Notes under the pieces: generated by a model
Told to the model about the DNA's origin: nothing
Database searches by the model: none
The model's input: the letters and a program-made list of their open reading frames with translations, nothing else
Assembly (NCBI RefSeq): GCF_001039275.2
Contig: NZ_CP030117.1
Location: forward strand, 1,261,501 to 1,325,500
From: Brevibacillus brevis
GTDB lineage: Bacteria; Bacillota; Bacilli; Brevibacillales; Brevibacillaceae
Length of the DNA: 64,000 nucleotides
Direction: 5' to 3'
Position numbers and translations under genes: made by a program
In this document: positions 1 through 8,785 of the stretch, one piece after another
Layout: each line of letters opens with the position of its first letter
Numbering within the stretch: position 1 is the stretch's first letter

Positions 1-803
1 ACAGTTACTGCGTCGTATTTCGTTGTTTCTGGCGTGCTCAATTGTACATCTAGCTGTTCTTTCGGGAATTTCTCTACCGTGACAAAGATACGTTCTTTTT
101 GCTCGTTCTCATACAGGCTCGTATACGCCTCGATAGGAGAAGTTGCTTGTGGAACGACTTTCCATACGACTTTTTTACCTGTTTCCTTGCTTTCTTCTTG
201 AAGCTCATGCAGCCACTGCTGTCCTTCTTGGCCCATCATGACACCGTAGGGGGTACCTTGTTTACCCTCAAGGAATAAAAAGCTGTCAGGAAGCTCGTGT
301 GGCAAGGCATGTGAGAGAGAAGCTTCTTCACTGAGGACGGTGGTCCATGCTTTCCAATCTTTCACGACATCCGGCTTTTCTATGCCGATCATGGGGTTTT
401 GTTGAAAGAGAGGGTGTTTCTCTTTTTCCAGCGCTGCGAAATAGACGAAGGCGGTCTCGCCTGTTGCCAGTTTGTTCTCTACGTTTGCCAATTCCAGTCG
501 TATTTCTTTAGGCGTGATTTGCGTCAATGTAAAATCCTTCCCTGCTTGAACCTCCATACGGACAGAGCCTTCATCAATTTTGTACAACAAGCTGTGTGTG
601 GCATAGCCAAAACCAGTCGTGAGGGCGAATGCTGCTGCAACATGTACCAGCTTTGGACGAAAGCGCATGCCTTTATGCAAACGCCATTTGCCAGCCAACT
701 CACTTTTGGCAATTCGTTCGATTTTGCTGTCCAGTGAAGGATTAATGTGTAGCCACCCTGCTGCCTGTTCATACTCTTGTCTCAACTTTTTCTCAATGAA
801 CAT
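1..803 (-). CDS. Putative anti-sigma factor, C-terminus cut off by the window edge
   Basis: The frame opens at an ATG inside the last codons of the ECF sigma gene and stays open to base 1, so at least 267 residues are present and the 3' end is missing. The 11-base overlap with the sigma gene implies translational coupling. A short cytoplasmic N-terminus (about 50 residues, rich in K, R and E) is followed by one hydrophobic segment near residues 50-70 (AAAFALTTGFGYATHSLL) and a long polar, presumably extracytoplasmic, region. No zinc-binding HxxxCxxC motif is visible in the N-terminus, so it is not a classical ZAS-domain anti-sigma. The role is inferred from gene order and single-pass topology. 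Confidence 0.6.
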   Translation of the reverse strand, partial: MFIEKKLRQEYEQAAGWLHINPSLDSKIERIAKSELAGKWRLHKGMRFRPKLVHVAAAFALTTGFGYATHSLLYKIDEGSVRMEVQAGKDFTLTQITPKEIRLELANVENKLATGETAFVYFAALEKEKHPLFQQNPMIGIEKPDVVKDWKAWTTVLSEEASLSHALPHELPDSFLFLEGKQGTPYGVMMGQEGQQWLHELQEESKETGKKVVWKVVPQATSPIEAYTSLYENEQKERIFVTVEKFPKEQLDVQLSTPETTKYDAVT

Positions 804-1371
804 GAAAAGATGCCTCCTCACGATTGATTCGTTGCTCAAAATGCTCTCTCAACTTTTTCATCGCCAAGTGATGTCTCGATTTCACCGTTCCAAGCGGGAT
901 TTGAAGAATTGCGGCAATTTCCTCCAAGGAACAGTTTTGATAGTAACGCAGTACAACGATTTCCTTGAGCTTGAAGGATAATTTCTCTACGGCGGGAATG
1001 ACCTCCAGCTCATCACTGATAGCCCCCAGCTTATCCTCCATCCCTGCGACAGGTGCTTCGTAGCCTTTTTCCTTTACCCGCTCCAGCAGGCGGAATCTTC
1101 GCCAGATGCTTCGATTCCAGTTGCGAACCTGCCGCACAATCAATCCGTTGAACCATGGGATAAAGGGCTGCTCCATAGCGTACCTGTCGATGCTTCGAAT
1201 CAACTCTACGTACACTTCACTCATCATGTCGTCTACATCCTGTTTGTGCGGCGCCAGAAAATAGATCAGGTTGTAGGCGTACGTACGAGTTGCTCGATAA
1301 ACTTCTTGAAAAGCTTCTTCCTCTCCTTGGCGCATCCGGATGAGCCAAGGCTTTACATGTTCCTCTTTCAT
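793..1371 (-). CDS. ECF-type RNA polymerase sigma factor
   Basis: 192 residues, the normal size for a sigma-70 family ECF factor. Region 2 is seen around residues 25-90 (DVDDMMSEVYVELIRSIDRY) and region 4 near 140-180, with the helix-turn-helix LEEIAAILQIPLGTVKSR. The start is ATG with GGAGG about 9 bases upstream. It would direct RNA polymerase to a small regulon, held inactive by the overlapping downstream gene, which has one predicted membrane segment. The upstream region on this strand contains TGAACC, a sequence resembling ECF -35 elements, so autoregulation is possible but not shown. The signal and regulon cannot be read from the sequence. Confidence 0.92.
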   Translation of the reverse strand: MKEEHVKPWLIRMRQGEEEAFQEVYRATRTYAYNLIYFLAPHKQDVDDMMSEVYVELIRSIDRYAMEQPFIPWFNGLIVRQVRNWNRSIWRRFRLLERVKEKGYEAPVAGMEDKLGAISDELEVIPAVEKLSFKLKEIVVLRYYQNCSLEEIAAILQIPLGTVKSRHHLAMKKLREHFEQRINREEASFHVH

Positions 1372-1557
1372 AGGCCGGCCTCCATTCAGGTCTTACATGA
1401 TATATTGGCTCTCATTTGCCTGGTAGGTTCACTTCGTTTTTTTATTGTGTTTTATTAGAAAATTGTAAACAGAAAAACTTTTCTTTGTCTTTTTCAGTAG
1501 TTTTGAGTAGTTCGACATTAGTATACAAAATAAGACATAGAGCAAGGGGGAATCTGG

Positions 1558-2286
1558 TTGATCAGTTTTCATCAAGTAAATAAACATTACGGAAGTTTTC
1601 ATGTCCTCAAGAACGTCAACCTGCATATCAACCAGGGAGAAGTCGTCGTGGTCATTGGCCCGTCAGGATCGGGTAAAAGCACGATGGTTCGCTGCATCAA
1701 CAGATTGGAAACGGTTACAAGTGGAGAACTAGTGGTAGACGGGGTGAAAGTGAACGATAAAAACACCGATATCAACAAGCTGCGTCGGGACATCGGCATG
1801 GTGTTCCAGCACTTCAATCTATACCCGCACAAGACCGTATTGCAAAACATTACGCTGGCACCAACCAAGGTACTCGGTGTATCGCAGAAGGAAGCTGAAG
1901 AAACCGCTCTCTACTATTTGGAAAAGGTAGGGATTCCGGAAAAGGCAGAAATGTTCCCAACGCAACTATCTGGCGGTCAACAGCAACGCGTAGCGATCGC
2001 ACGTGGACTGGCCATGCGACCAAAAATCATGTTGTTTGACGAACCGACCTCTGCACTTGACCCCGAAACGATCGGCGAAGTGCTCGACGTCATGAAGAAG
2101 CTGGCGAAGGAAGGTATGACGATGGTGGTCGTGACGCACGAAATGGGCTTTGCCCGGGAAGTGGCAGATCGCATCGTGTTTATGGATCAGGGAACGATTC
2201 TTGAAGATTCTACACCAGAGGAGTTTTTCGCAAGTCCGCGTGAAGAACGTGCGCGTTTGTTCTTGAGTCGGATTTTGAATCACTAA
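1558..2286 (+). CDS. glnQ: Polar amino acid (glutamine-type) ABC transporter ATP-binding protein
   Basis: 242 residues. Walker A GPSGSGKS at 34-41, ABC signature LSGGQ at 137-141, Walker B IMLFDEP at 157-163 and the switch histidine in VTHEMG. This is the ATPase of a type I importer of the HisP/GlnQ group. The start codon is TTG, chosen because AAGGGGG lies 7 bases upstream and the protein begins as the family does. It is followed after 32 bases by the binding protein and then by two permeases, making a complete transporter. Glutamine is the likely substrate because a GlnK/GlnL-type two-component pair lies directly downstream, but glutamate or other polar amino acids cannot be excluded. Confidence 0.93.
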   Translation: MISFHQVNKHYGSFHVLKNVNLHINQGEVVVVIGPSGSGKSTMVRCINRLETVTSGELVVDGVKVNDKNTDINKLRRDIGMVFQHFNLYPHKTVLQNITLAPTKVLGVSQKEAEETALYYLEKVGIPEKAEMFPTQLSGGQQQRVAIARGLAMRPKIMLFDEPTSALDPETIGEVLDVMKKLAKEGMTMVVVTHEMGFAREVADRIVFMDQGTILEDSTPEEFFASPREERARLFLSRILNH

Positions 2287-2318
2287 AAAAGAAAACGATA
2301 GAGAAAAGGGGAATTCAG

Positions 2319-3167
2319 ATGAAAGCAAACAAGCTTTGGAAAAAAGTAGCAGGTATGGGTCTCGTTCTTATGCTGAGCGCAACGGCGTTGGCAGGCTGTG
2401 GTGGGGGTACTACAGCAGAAGGCGGCGCAAAAGGTACACCAGCAGCAGGTACAGGTACATTGGCAAAAATTAAAGAAAGAGACAAATTCGTAGTCGGAGT
2501 TAAGTACGACCTGAACTTGTTCGGCTTGAAAGACCCGGCAACTGGAAATGTAGAAGGCTTCGATATCGATATTGCGAAGGCAATTGCGAAGAAAGTACTC
2601 GGGGACGAAAATAAAATCGAGTTGAAGGAAGTAACCTCCAAAACGCGTATCCCGATGCTGAAAAACGGAGAAATTGACGCGATCATCGCAACGATGACCA
2701 TTACAGAAGACCGTAAAAAAGAAGTAGACTTCTCTGACGTGTACTTCCTGGCAGGTCAATCTCTCTTGGTGAAAAAGGATAGCTCAATCAACGGTCTGAA
2801 AGACATGCAAAAAGGCATGAAAATCGTGACCGCAAAAGGTTCTACTTCTGCGAAAAACATCAGAGCGAGTGCTCCTGATGTAGAAGTACTGGAATTCGAA
2901 AACTACGCGGAAGCCTTCACAGCACTCAAAGCTGGTCAAGGTGACGCGCTGACAACTGATAACGCTCTCCTGTACGGTATGGCGAAGCAAGATCCGAACT
3001 ACCGTGTAACAGAAGAGACCTTCACCGAAGAACCATACGGTATTGCAATCAGCAAGGGTGACGCTGAATTCGTGAAAACCGTGAACGATCTGCTAAAAGA
3101 AATGAAAGAAAACGGTGAATACGACAAGATTTATGAAAAATGGATCGGAACAAAACCTAAAAAATAA
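2319..3167 (+). CDS. glnH: Amino acid ABC transporter substrate-binding lipoprotein
   Basis: 282 residues with a lipoprotein signal: positive N-terminus, hydrophobic stretch and lipobox ALAGC, with Cys27 as the lipidated residue, then a Gly/Ala/Thr linker. The mature part is a periplasmic-binding-protein type II fold of the family-3 solute-binding proteins (GFDIDIAKAIAKKVL, then NGEIDAIIATMTITEDRKKEVDFS). It would capture the amino acid outside the membrane and deliver it to the two permeases encoded next. It has its own GGGG ribosome site. A perfect hairpin just after the stop separates it from the permease genes, an arrangement commonly associated with higher expression of the binding protein. 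Confidence 0.93.
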   Translation: MKANKLWKKVAGMGLVLMLSATALAGCGGGTTAEGGAKGTPAAGTGTLAKIKERDKFVVGVKYDLNLFGLKDPATGNVEGFDIDIAKAIAKKVLGDENKIELKEVTSKTRIPMLKNGEIDAIIATMTITEDRKKEVDFSDVYFLAGQSLLVKKDSSINGLKDMQKGMKIVTAKGSTSAKNIRASAPDVEVLEFENYAEAFTALKAGQGDALTTDNALLYGMAKQDPNYRVTEETFTEEPYGIAISKGDAEFVKTVNDLLKEMKENGEYDKIYEKWIGTKPKK

Positions 3168-3186
3168 TGCGGTTCGACTCCATAAA

Positions 3187-3215
3187 GAATGAGCGGTTCA
3201 CTCTGCCGCTCATTC
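3187..3215 (+). terminator. Intercistronic hairpin between binding protein and permease genes
   Basis: Perfect 10-base arms (GAATGAGCGG and CCGCTCATTC) with a 9-base loop. It is followed by CCTTATATTCC and not a T-run, so it is more likely an mRNA-stabilising or partial-termination hairpin than a full terminator. Confidence 0.55.
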
Positions 3216-3263
3216 CCTTATATTCCTAACAGAATTTTGCACACAAGGGGGATCGCATAAGAG

Positions 3264-3917
3264 ATGATCGATTTTTCTATCTTGTTTGATCACATGGATA
3301 TGTATCTCGAAGGCTTTTGGAACACCTTGCAGGCGAGCCTGCTTGCTCTCGTCGGGAGCTTTGCACTGGGGACGCTCTTTGCGATCTTTCGGATTTCTCC
3401 GATTCGACCACTCAAGTGGATCGCTACGGCTTACGTTGAGTTTGTGCGTAATATCCCGCTGATTCTCGTTGTTTTCCTCTTTTTTGTGGGCTTACCGGCA
3501 ATGGGTATCGTGCTGGAGCCTTTCATTGCAGGTACGCTCGGCTTGACAGTGTATACGGCAGCATTTATCGCGGAGACAATCCGCGCAGGTATTCTGGCGA
3601 TTCCAAAAGGACAGACAGAAGCTGCTCGTTCCTCAGGATTGACGTACGGACAAACGATGCGCTATATCATTTTGCCGCAAGCGATCAAGGTCGTTATCCC
3701 GCCAATGGGCAACCAGTTTATCAATCTCGTAAAAAACTCCTCGGTATTAGGTGTGATTGCAGGTCTTGACCTAATGTACTTTGGAGACCTGATCGCCGCT
3801 GATACGTTTGTTACCTTTGATGTGTACATTTTTGTAGCTGTTTTCTATCTGATTCTGACCCTTCCGTTGAGCGCGTTCGTCAGTTATTTGGAGCGACGCT
3901 TGGCTGGAAGCCGCTAA
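3264..3917 (+). CDS. glnM: Amino acid ABC transporter permease (first of two)
   Basis: 217 residues with about five membrane segments and the HisM/GlnP-type cytoplasmic EAA loop (KGQTEAARSSGLTYGQ) that contacts the ATPase. GGGGG lies upstream of the ATG. It pairs with the following permease gene, 15 bases downstream, to form the membrane channel of the glnQHMP importer. The gene symbol follows the B. subtilis glnQHMP order and is an inference from context; sequence alone cannot say which permease is which. Confidence 0.88.
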   Translation: MIDFSILFDHMDMYLEGFWNTLQASLLALVGSFALGTLFAIFRISPIRPLKWIATAYVEFVRNIPLILVVFLFFVGLPAMGIVLEPFIAGTLGLTVYTAAFIAETIRAGILAIPKGQTEAARSSGLTYGQTMRYIILPQAIKVVIPPMGNQFINLVKNSSVLGVIAGLDLMYFGDLIAADTFVTFDVYIFVAVFYLILTLPLSAFVSYLERRLAGSR

Positions 3918-3932
3918 GAAGGAGGGGACATC

Positions 3933-4583
3933 ATGGACTTTATCGGAGCTTATGCGCCCAGTCATTTGACCTTCCTGCTCGAAGGCTTTTGGGTCACTTT
4001 GCAGGTCGCTTTCTTGTCAATTGTCCTCAGCTTTTCCATTGCGATTATCGTAGGTGTTTTACGTTACGCAAAAATTCCTGGAGTTTCACAAGTCCTCGGG
4101 ACAATCGTAGAACTGGTTCGCAATTTGCCGCTCTTGTTGATTATTTTCTTTACGTATTTTGCTCTCCCGGAAGTGGGAATCAAGCTGGACAAGTTTTGGG
4201 CTGCTGTTCTGGCATTGGTTATTTTTGAAGCAGCAATGTTGTCGGAAATCGTGCGAAGCGGTTTAAATTCGGTCGAAAAAGGACAGATTGAAGCTGCACG
4301 TTCTTCTGGTCTGAATTATGTCCAGACCCTGTGGCATGTTGTCCTTCCACAAGCTCTCAGAAGAATGGTTCCGCCGATTGTGAGCCAATTCATTTCGCTC
4401 TTGAAGGATACGTCGCTGGCCGTCGTAATCGCTTTGCCAGAGCTGATGAACCATGCGCAAATCATCAATGGACGCAATGTTAACTACGTCATCCCGACCT
4501 TCCTGATGGTGGCAGTGATGTACTTTGTCGTCAACTACGCGTTGTCAGTCGTCTCCAAGCGATTGGAAAACAAGCACGCTTAA
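3933..4583 (+). CDS. glnP: Amino acid ABC transporter permease (second of two)
   Basis: 216 residues, similar in plan to the preceding permease: N-terminal membrane segment after LLEGFWVTLQ, about five segments in all, and the EAA loop KGQIEAARSSGLNYVQ. AGGAGGGG precedes the ATG. It is the last gene of the transporter unit, which ends at a strong terminator 15 bases beyond the stop. A heterodimeric permease is the usual form for this transporter family. Confidence 0.88.
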   Translation: MDFIGAYAPSHLTFLLEGFWVTLQVAFLSIVLSFSIAIIVGVLRYAKIPGVSQVLGTIVELVRNLPLLLIIFFTYFALPEVGIKLDKFWAAVLALVIFEAAMLSEIVRSGLNSVEKGQIEAARSSGLNYVQTLWHVVLPQALRRMVPPIVSQFISLLKDTSLAVVIALPELMNHAQIINGRNVNYVIPTFLMVAVMYFVVNYALSVVSKRLENKHA

Positions 4584-4598
4584 GCGTTCTATCTTTGC

Positions 4599-4640
4599 AG
4601 ATCTCCGATTCTTAGTAAAATAAGAATAGGAGATCTTTTT
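4599..4640 (+). terminator. Rho-independent terminator after glnP
   Basis: Long arms AGATCTCCGATTCTTA and TAAGAATAGGAGATCT (one mismatch) around a GTAAAA loop, then TTTT. It separates the transporter from the two-component genes. Because it also sits in the leader of the kinase gene it could attenuate read-through. Confidence 0.85.
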
Positions 4641-4659
4641 CCGTACGAAAGGAGCAGCT

Positions 4660-5928
4660 ATGCGAGAACGCCTTTTGATCCTGTTTATTATCATGCTGGC
4701 AACTGCTTTTTTTGGAGAAATGAAGGTAAACCCCGTAGGAGGGTCTTTTCGTTTTTCCTTGGGCATCGCTGCTTTCTTTTTCGGGTTGTTGTGGTTTTCG
4801 TCCGTACCTGTTTTGTTGACAGGATTTTTTACAGGGACGTTTATCTTTGGATTTCGCGTCGGAATGGATGTCTTTTTTGCGTACCGTCCGTACATGGAGA
4901 GTGTGGCTGCACATCTTCCCTCCGCCTTTTATTATTTCAGCTTTACCGTCCTGTTTTATTTGCTTCGTGCGCGTAGCTTTCGGGAATTTCCTTTGTGGCT
5001 GGGGCTGATAGGTGCATCCATTGATTTCGTCTCCAATGTGGTAGAGATCCAGGTACGACAGTATTTCACTGATTTTCCGCCGATCACCTGGCAAAGCTTT
5101 TTGATGCTTCTCTTCTTTGGGGTCCTGCGCAGCTTTTTTGCTGTCGGCTTGTACAACAGCTTTTCAATCAGGCAGTTGCGGGCAGTAGGTGAGGTGCGTC
5201 AGCAGGAGTTGGAGCGTCTGCGGATGATTAATACGGAGTTGTATGAAGAAGCTTTTTACTTGCGCAAATCGATGACGCATCTGGAGGAAATCACGCGCGA
5301 GAGCTACCAGCTCTACAGGCGTCTTCTCACCTCGGATCATGCGGAATCCCCGACGGCCTTGTCGATAGCCGAGAATGTGCATGAGGTGAAAAAAGATTCG
5401 CAGAGGATGCTGGCGGGCATTTCCAAGCTGATTAATCAGGAGGGACTAGCACCTCAGCTTCCAATCAAAGAGCTGTGTGAGTTGGTTGCACGCGCGAATC
5501 AGAAATACGCAGAGATGTTGGGAAAAGATATACGAATAGAGTGGAGCTGTAACATCAACCTGTCGACCAGCCAAATCTATGCGCTGCTCTCTGTGCTAAA
5601 CAACCTGGTAGCCAATGCGGTAGAGGCGATTCCTACGTCGGGACGGATTGAGCTGAATGTGAAGCTGATTCATCGTCATCTGGTGTTCAGTGTACTTGAT
5701 AGCGGTCCGGGAATCCCGTTAGAAGAGCAGGAATGGGTGTTTCAACCCGGGTATACGACCAAATACGATGAACAGGGAAATGCATCTACTGGAATTGGGC
5801 TGACGCATGCACGTGGAATTGTCCAAAGTTTGCAAGGAAGCTTGCGTATTTTACCTGATCAGAAGCAAATGACGCACTTAGAAGTACAAATTCCGACCGA
5901 CCAATTGCTCGGAAAGGAGGGAGTGTAA
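4660..5928 (+). CDS. glnK: Membrane sensor histidine kinase, GlnK/YcbA-like
   Basis: 422 residues. The first ~170 residues hold about six membrane segments (LLILFIIMLATAFFGEM onward), then a coiled-coil linker (VRQQELERLRMINTELYEEA), a dimerisation helix with the probable phospho-acceptor His241 in ENVHEVKKD, and an HATPase domain with NNLVANAVEAI, DSGPGIP and GIGLTHARG. GAAAGGAG precedes the ATG. The stop lies 3 bases before the response regulator start. B. subtilis GlnK has the same layout and controls glutamine use, and the neighbouring ABC transporter fits that role. The sensed signal is inferred, not seen. Confidence 0.82.
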   Translation: MRERLLILFIIMLATAFFGEMKVNPVGGSFRFSLGIAAFFFGLLWFSSVPVLLTGFFTGTFIFGFRVGMDVFFAYRPYMESVAAHLPSAFYYFSFTVLFYLLRARSFREFPLWLGLIGASIDFVSNVVEIQVRQYFTDFPPITWQSFLMLLFFGVLRSFFAVGLYNSFSIRQLRAVGEVRQQELERLRMINTELYEEAFYLRKSMTHLEEITRESYQLYRRLLTSDHAESPTALSIAENVHEVKKDSQRMLAGISKLINQEGLAPQLPIKELCELVARANQKYAEMLGKDIRIEWSCNINLSTSQIYALLSVLNNLVANAVEAIPTSGRIELNVKLIHRHLVFSVLDSGPGIPLEEQEWVFQPGYTTKYDEQGNASTGIGLTHARGIVQSLQGSLRILPDQKQMTHLEVQIPTDQLLGKEGV

Positions 5929-5931
5929 GCA

Positions 5932-6849
5932 ATGATACGTTTCTTTTTAATTGAAGACGATGCTGTCGTGCGCCGCATGCTCGAACGGATTATTCAAGAC
6001 AGCGGGTTGGGCGAAATTGTAGGGCAAGCTAGCGACGGCAGTCACGTATCGATTGATCAACTATATGGGGTCGATGTCATTTTGATCGACTTGCTAATGC
6101 CCGGCCTAGATGGCATCCAAACGATCAAAAAGTTGCAGGCAGATGGCTTCGCGGGCCGCTTCATCATGGTGTCACAGGTGGAAAACAAGGAAATGATCGG
6201 GGAGGCATATTTGCAGGGGATTGATACCTTTATTCAGAAACCGATTAACCGCTTGGAAGTCATGGCTGTACTGAAGCGAGTATCGGATTACTTGTCGCTG
6301 GAAGCATCTCTGCAAACCATCCGCAAGTCATTGCAAATCCTGGATGTCAAAGCAAAAGAACCGCATACCAGCGGCTTGAAAAGTCAGTCTCCCGATCAGG
6401 ACAACCTGGCACAAAAAGCGAGAAAACTGTTGTTACAGTTAGGGATCGCGAGTGAAGCCGGGGCTCCCGATCTGCTAATGATCATAGAATGGCTCGTACA
6501 GGATGAGCGACAAGGAGACAAGCTGCACGAATGGCAGCTCAAGGAACTGTATACACAAATTCTGCTGAAGGTGCATGCCAGCCTGGATGAGCATGGAATT
6601 ACCAAAGAGGTGCGTGCCATGGAACAACGGATTCGCCGGATGGTCCTGCAAGCCTTTACGCATCTTTCCTCCTTGGGATTGACCGACTATGCCAACCCTA
6701 CCTTTGAACACTTTGCACCACGACTGTTTGACTTTCAAGAAATTCGCCAACGGATGCAAGAGCTGGAGGCGGGCGAAAAAACGACGAAGTGCCGGATTAG
6801 CGTGAAAAAGTTTTTATCTGTCTTTTATATGGAAGCAAAGGCGTTGTAA
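5932..6849 (+). CDS. glnL: Response regulator with YcbB-type output domain, GlnL-like
   Basis: 305 residues. Receiver domain at 1-120 with acidic pocket EDD near 8-10, phospho-acceptor Asp53 (ILIDLLMPG) and the conserved Lys in IQKPIN. The remaining ~185 residues are not a standard OmpR, NarL or LytTR domain but match in length and character the YcbB DNA-binding domain of B. subtilis GlnL (EVRAMEQRIRRMVLQAFTHL). It is translated right after the kinase. The likely target is the upstream glnQHMP operon or a glutamine catabolic operon elsewhere. Confidence 0.82.
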   Translation: MIRFFLIEDDAVVRRMLERIIQDSGLGEIVGQASDGSHVSIDQLYGVDVILIDLLMPGLDGIQTIKKLQADGFAGRFIMVSQVENKEMIGEAYLQGIDTFIQKPINRLEVMAVLKRVSDYLSLEASLQTIRKSLQILDVKAKEPHTSGLKSQSPDQDNLAQKARKLLLQLGIASEAGAPDLLMIIEWLVQDERQGDKLHEWQLKELYTQILLKVHASLDEHGITKEVRAMEQRIRRMVLQAFTHLSSLGLTDYANPTFEHFAPRLFDFQEIRQRMQELEAGEKTTKCRISVKKFLSVFYMEAKAL

Positions 6850-6871
6850 CTGAATAGCGAACATTACATGC

Positions 6872-6910
6872 GAGCTGGTTCCTGTCGGAAAAGGATCAGC
6901 TCCTTTTTTT
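6872..6910 (+). terminator. Rho-independent terminator after the two-component genes
   Basis: Arms GAGCTGGTTCC and GGATCAGCTC with an imperfect middle, followed by CTTTTTTT. It closes the kinase-regulator unit before the GrpB gene. Confidence 0.75.
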
Positions 6911-6938
6911 ATCGTACAATCAGGTATGGAGGTGTCCG

Positions 6939-7979
6939 ATGAAATACATATCTTTCATTCAATATCCTGACAAAAAAATTCGTCGATTCCCTGTTGGAAA
7001 TGAATTGGAATATTTCTTCGATATTAGTTCAAGTGAATTGAGCAAGATCAAAGAAGTAAGAGTAGGAGTGAGAGGGTACATATCGCTTACAGATGATAAA
7101 GATAATGAGCTATTAGGACATCGTTTATTTGGGTGGATCGACAGTTTGTGGTTGGAGCTGGTAGAGAGCGTAGAGAAACTGATGCACGATGGGTTCGGAG
7201 CAACTATTGTTCAGAATTGTGGTTTAATCCTGGAAACATATTCAAAGACGTTGGTAAAGTTTTACATAACCTCCGAAGAAGGAGCTTACAAGAAGCCGTG
7301 TAGAATCCTGTCGCAGAAGGATTTTATTGATACGATTCTTGATGGAGCAAAACAATTTTTTTGCCGGCTCAAGGAACATCTCAAGACAAATCAGTACGAT
7401 GAGGACTTATTGAAGATAGACGAATTGCTGAGAAAAGCCGAGAATTTTCAACCTATTGATCCGTATTTCCATTATCCAAATGAAACGACAAGAGTGAATA
7501 CATTCCTTTTTCAACATAATGAAGACTGGAGAGAAATGTTTGAAAAAGAGCGCGCGTATCTAATGAAGTTAATTACCGAGACCGACTATGAGATTCAGCA
7601 TGTAGGGAGCACCGCTATCAATACCCTATCAGCCCGTCCAGTCATTGATATACTGATTGGCACAAAATCAAAGTGGTCAACTGAAATGATTGTTAACGAC
7701 ATACACCGTGACTATTTTTACCAGGAGACTTCTTTCCCAGTCAATGCATTTAAAAAAGGCACACCACCAGACTGTCAGTACAACATTTATGTAACCGAAA
7801 AGAACAGTCCGTTTTGGAACAGTGTGATAACGTTTCGAGACAAGCTGTTAACGGATGAGGACTTGGCAAAGGAATATGACGAGTTGAAGAGGAAAGCCTC
7901 TGCATGTGGTGACCTTCAAGATTACGAAAACCAAAAAAGCGCATTTATTGAAAGAAATGATCCGTTGAAATTGGCGTAG
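6939..7979 (+). CDS. GrpB-family nucleotidyltransferase with an extra N-terminal domain
   Basis: 346 residues, about twice the usual GrpB (UPF0157) length. The C-terminal half from about residue 185 is GrpB: HNEDWREMFEKERAYL, then HVGSTAI and ARPVIDILIG, the GS and DxD-like nucleotidyltransferase core. The first ~170 residues form a separate domain that I do not recognise, with a repeated pattern of strands and amphipathic helices and a short linker near 165-185. GGAGGTG precedes the ATG. The gene stands alone between two terminators and is richer in A+T than its neighbours, so horizontal acquisition is possible. Substrate unknown. Confidence 0.75.
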   Translation: MKYISFIQYPDKKIRRFPVGNELEYFFDISSSELSKIKEVRVGVRGYISLTDDKDNELLGHRLFGWIDSLWLELVESVEKLMHDGFGATIVQNCGLILETYSKTLVKFYITSEEGAYKKPCRILSQKDFIDTILDGAKQFFCRLKEHLKTNQYDEDLLKIDELLRKAENFQPIDPYFHYPNETTRVNTFLFQHNEDWREMFEKERAYLMKLITETDYEIQHVGSTAINTLSARPVIDILIGTKSKWSTEMIVNDIHRDYFYQETSFPVNAFKKGTPPDCQYNIYVTEKNSPFWNSVITFRDKLLTDEDLAKEYDELKRKASACGDLQDYENQKSAFIERNDPLKLA

Positions 7980-7990
7980 GATAAACATGA

Positions 7991-8030
7991 AAAAGCCTTG
8001 TTACCGAAATAAAATGGTAACAGGGCTTTT
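7991..8030. terminator. Bidirectional terminator between convergent genes
   Basis: 15-base arms AAAAGCCTTGTTACC and GGTAACAGGGCTTTT with one wobble pair; A-tract on the left and T-tract on the right let it serve both the GrpB gene and the nos genes. Confidence 0.85.
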
Positions 8031-8055
8031 GCCATGCCAAACAAATCTTCATTTA

Positions 8056-8781
8056 TTACGCCTTTGCCTGGTGAACAAGCTCGGAAAAGGCACCGTACAA
8101 ACCAATTGCCCCGTACTGCTGTTGGTACTCCTTTATCATCCCATCACGAACGATTTTCCCATTCATCAAGAAAATCGCCCGATCCGCTACCGCATCTGCC
8201 ACCTGCAACTGGTGTGTCGTAAAGAGAACGGATTGACCCGCGAGCTTTACTTCGCGCACCAGATCGACAAAGGCATCCATCCAATACGGATCGAGTCCGT
8301 TGGTCGGTTCATCGAGGACGACGAGTGCAGGCTTGGCCAATATCGCTTGGGCAAACAAGAGGCGCTGCTGCATACCTTTGGAGAACTGAGACACCCGTTT
8401 GTTTCTCACTTCATGCAGTCCCACCATTTTCAGCAGTCGATCTGCCTCTTCTGGGGTGCGATTGCGCAGGGAAGCATAAAATTCGAGCGTTTCTTTGGCA
8501 GTAAGTCCGGCAGAAAACGTAAAGTGATCCGGCATATAACCGATTTCTTGAAGATACTCTACGCGATTATCGTTCCAGTTTAACCCGTTTAGCTGAATGG
8601 TTCCCGAAGAAGGTGGGAGAATACCGACGAGCATCCGCAGGATCGTACTTTTCCCTGCACCGTTTCCGCCGCATAGGGCGACGACCTGACCGGGTGCAAT
8701 GTTCATACTGAATGGATGGACGATTGTTTTTCCATTGATTTCCTTGGTGACCTGATCGATGGTAAGTCCTAACGTCTTCAT
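8056..8781 (-). CDS. nosF: ABC transporter ATP-binding protein, NosF-like
   Basis: 241 residues with Walker A GGNGAGKST near 38-46, signature FSKGMQQRLLFAQAI and Walker B LVVLDEPTNGLDP, followed by the His switch TTHQL. It belongs to the exporter-type ATPases next to NosY permeases. In denitrifiers NosF, NosY and NosD supply sulfur or copper for assembly of the CuZ centre of nitrous oxide reductase. It is the last gene of the minus-strand nosDLYF unit, 4 bases after nosY. No nosZ is present in the window, so the client protein is unclear. Confidence 0.83.
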   Translation of the reverse strand: MKTLGLTIDQVTKEINGKTIVHPFSMNIAPGQVVALCGGNGAGKSTILRMLVGILPPSSGTIQLNGLNWNDNRVEYLQEIGYMPDHFTFSAGLTAKETLEFYASLRNRTPEEADRLLKMVGLHEVRNKRVSQFSKGMQQRLLFAQAILAKPALVVLDEPTNGLDPYWMDAFVDLVREVKLAGQSVLFTTHQLQVADAVADRAIFLMNGKIVRDGMIKEYQQQYGAIGLYGAFSELVHQAKA

Positions 8782-8785
8782 CGCA

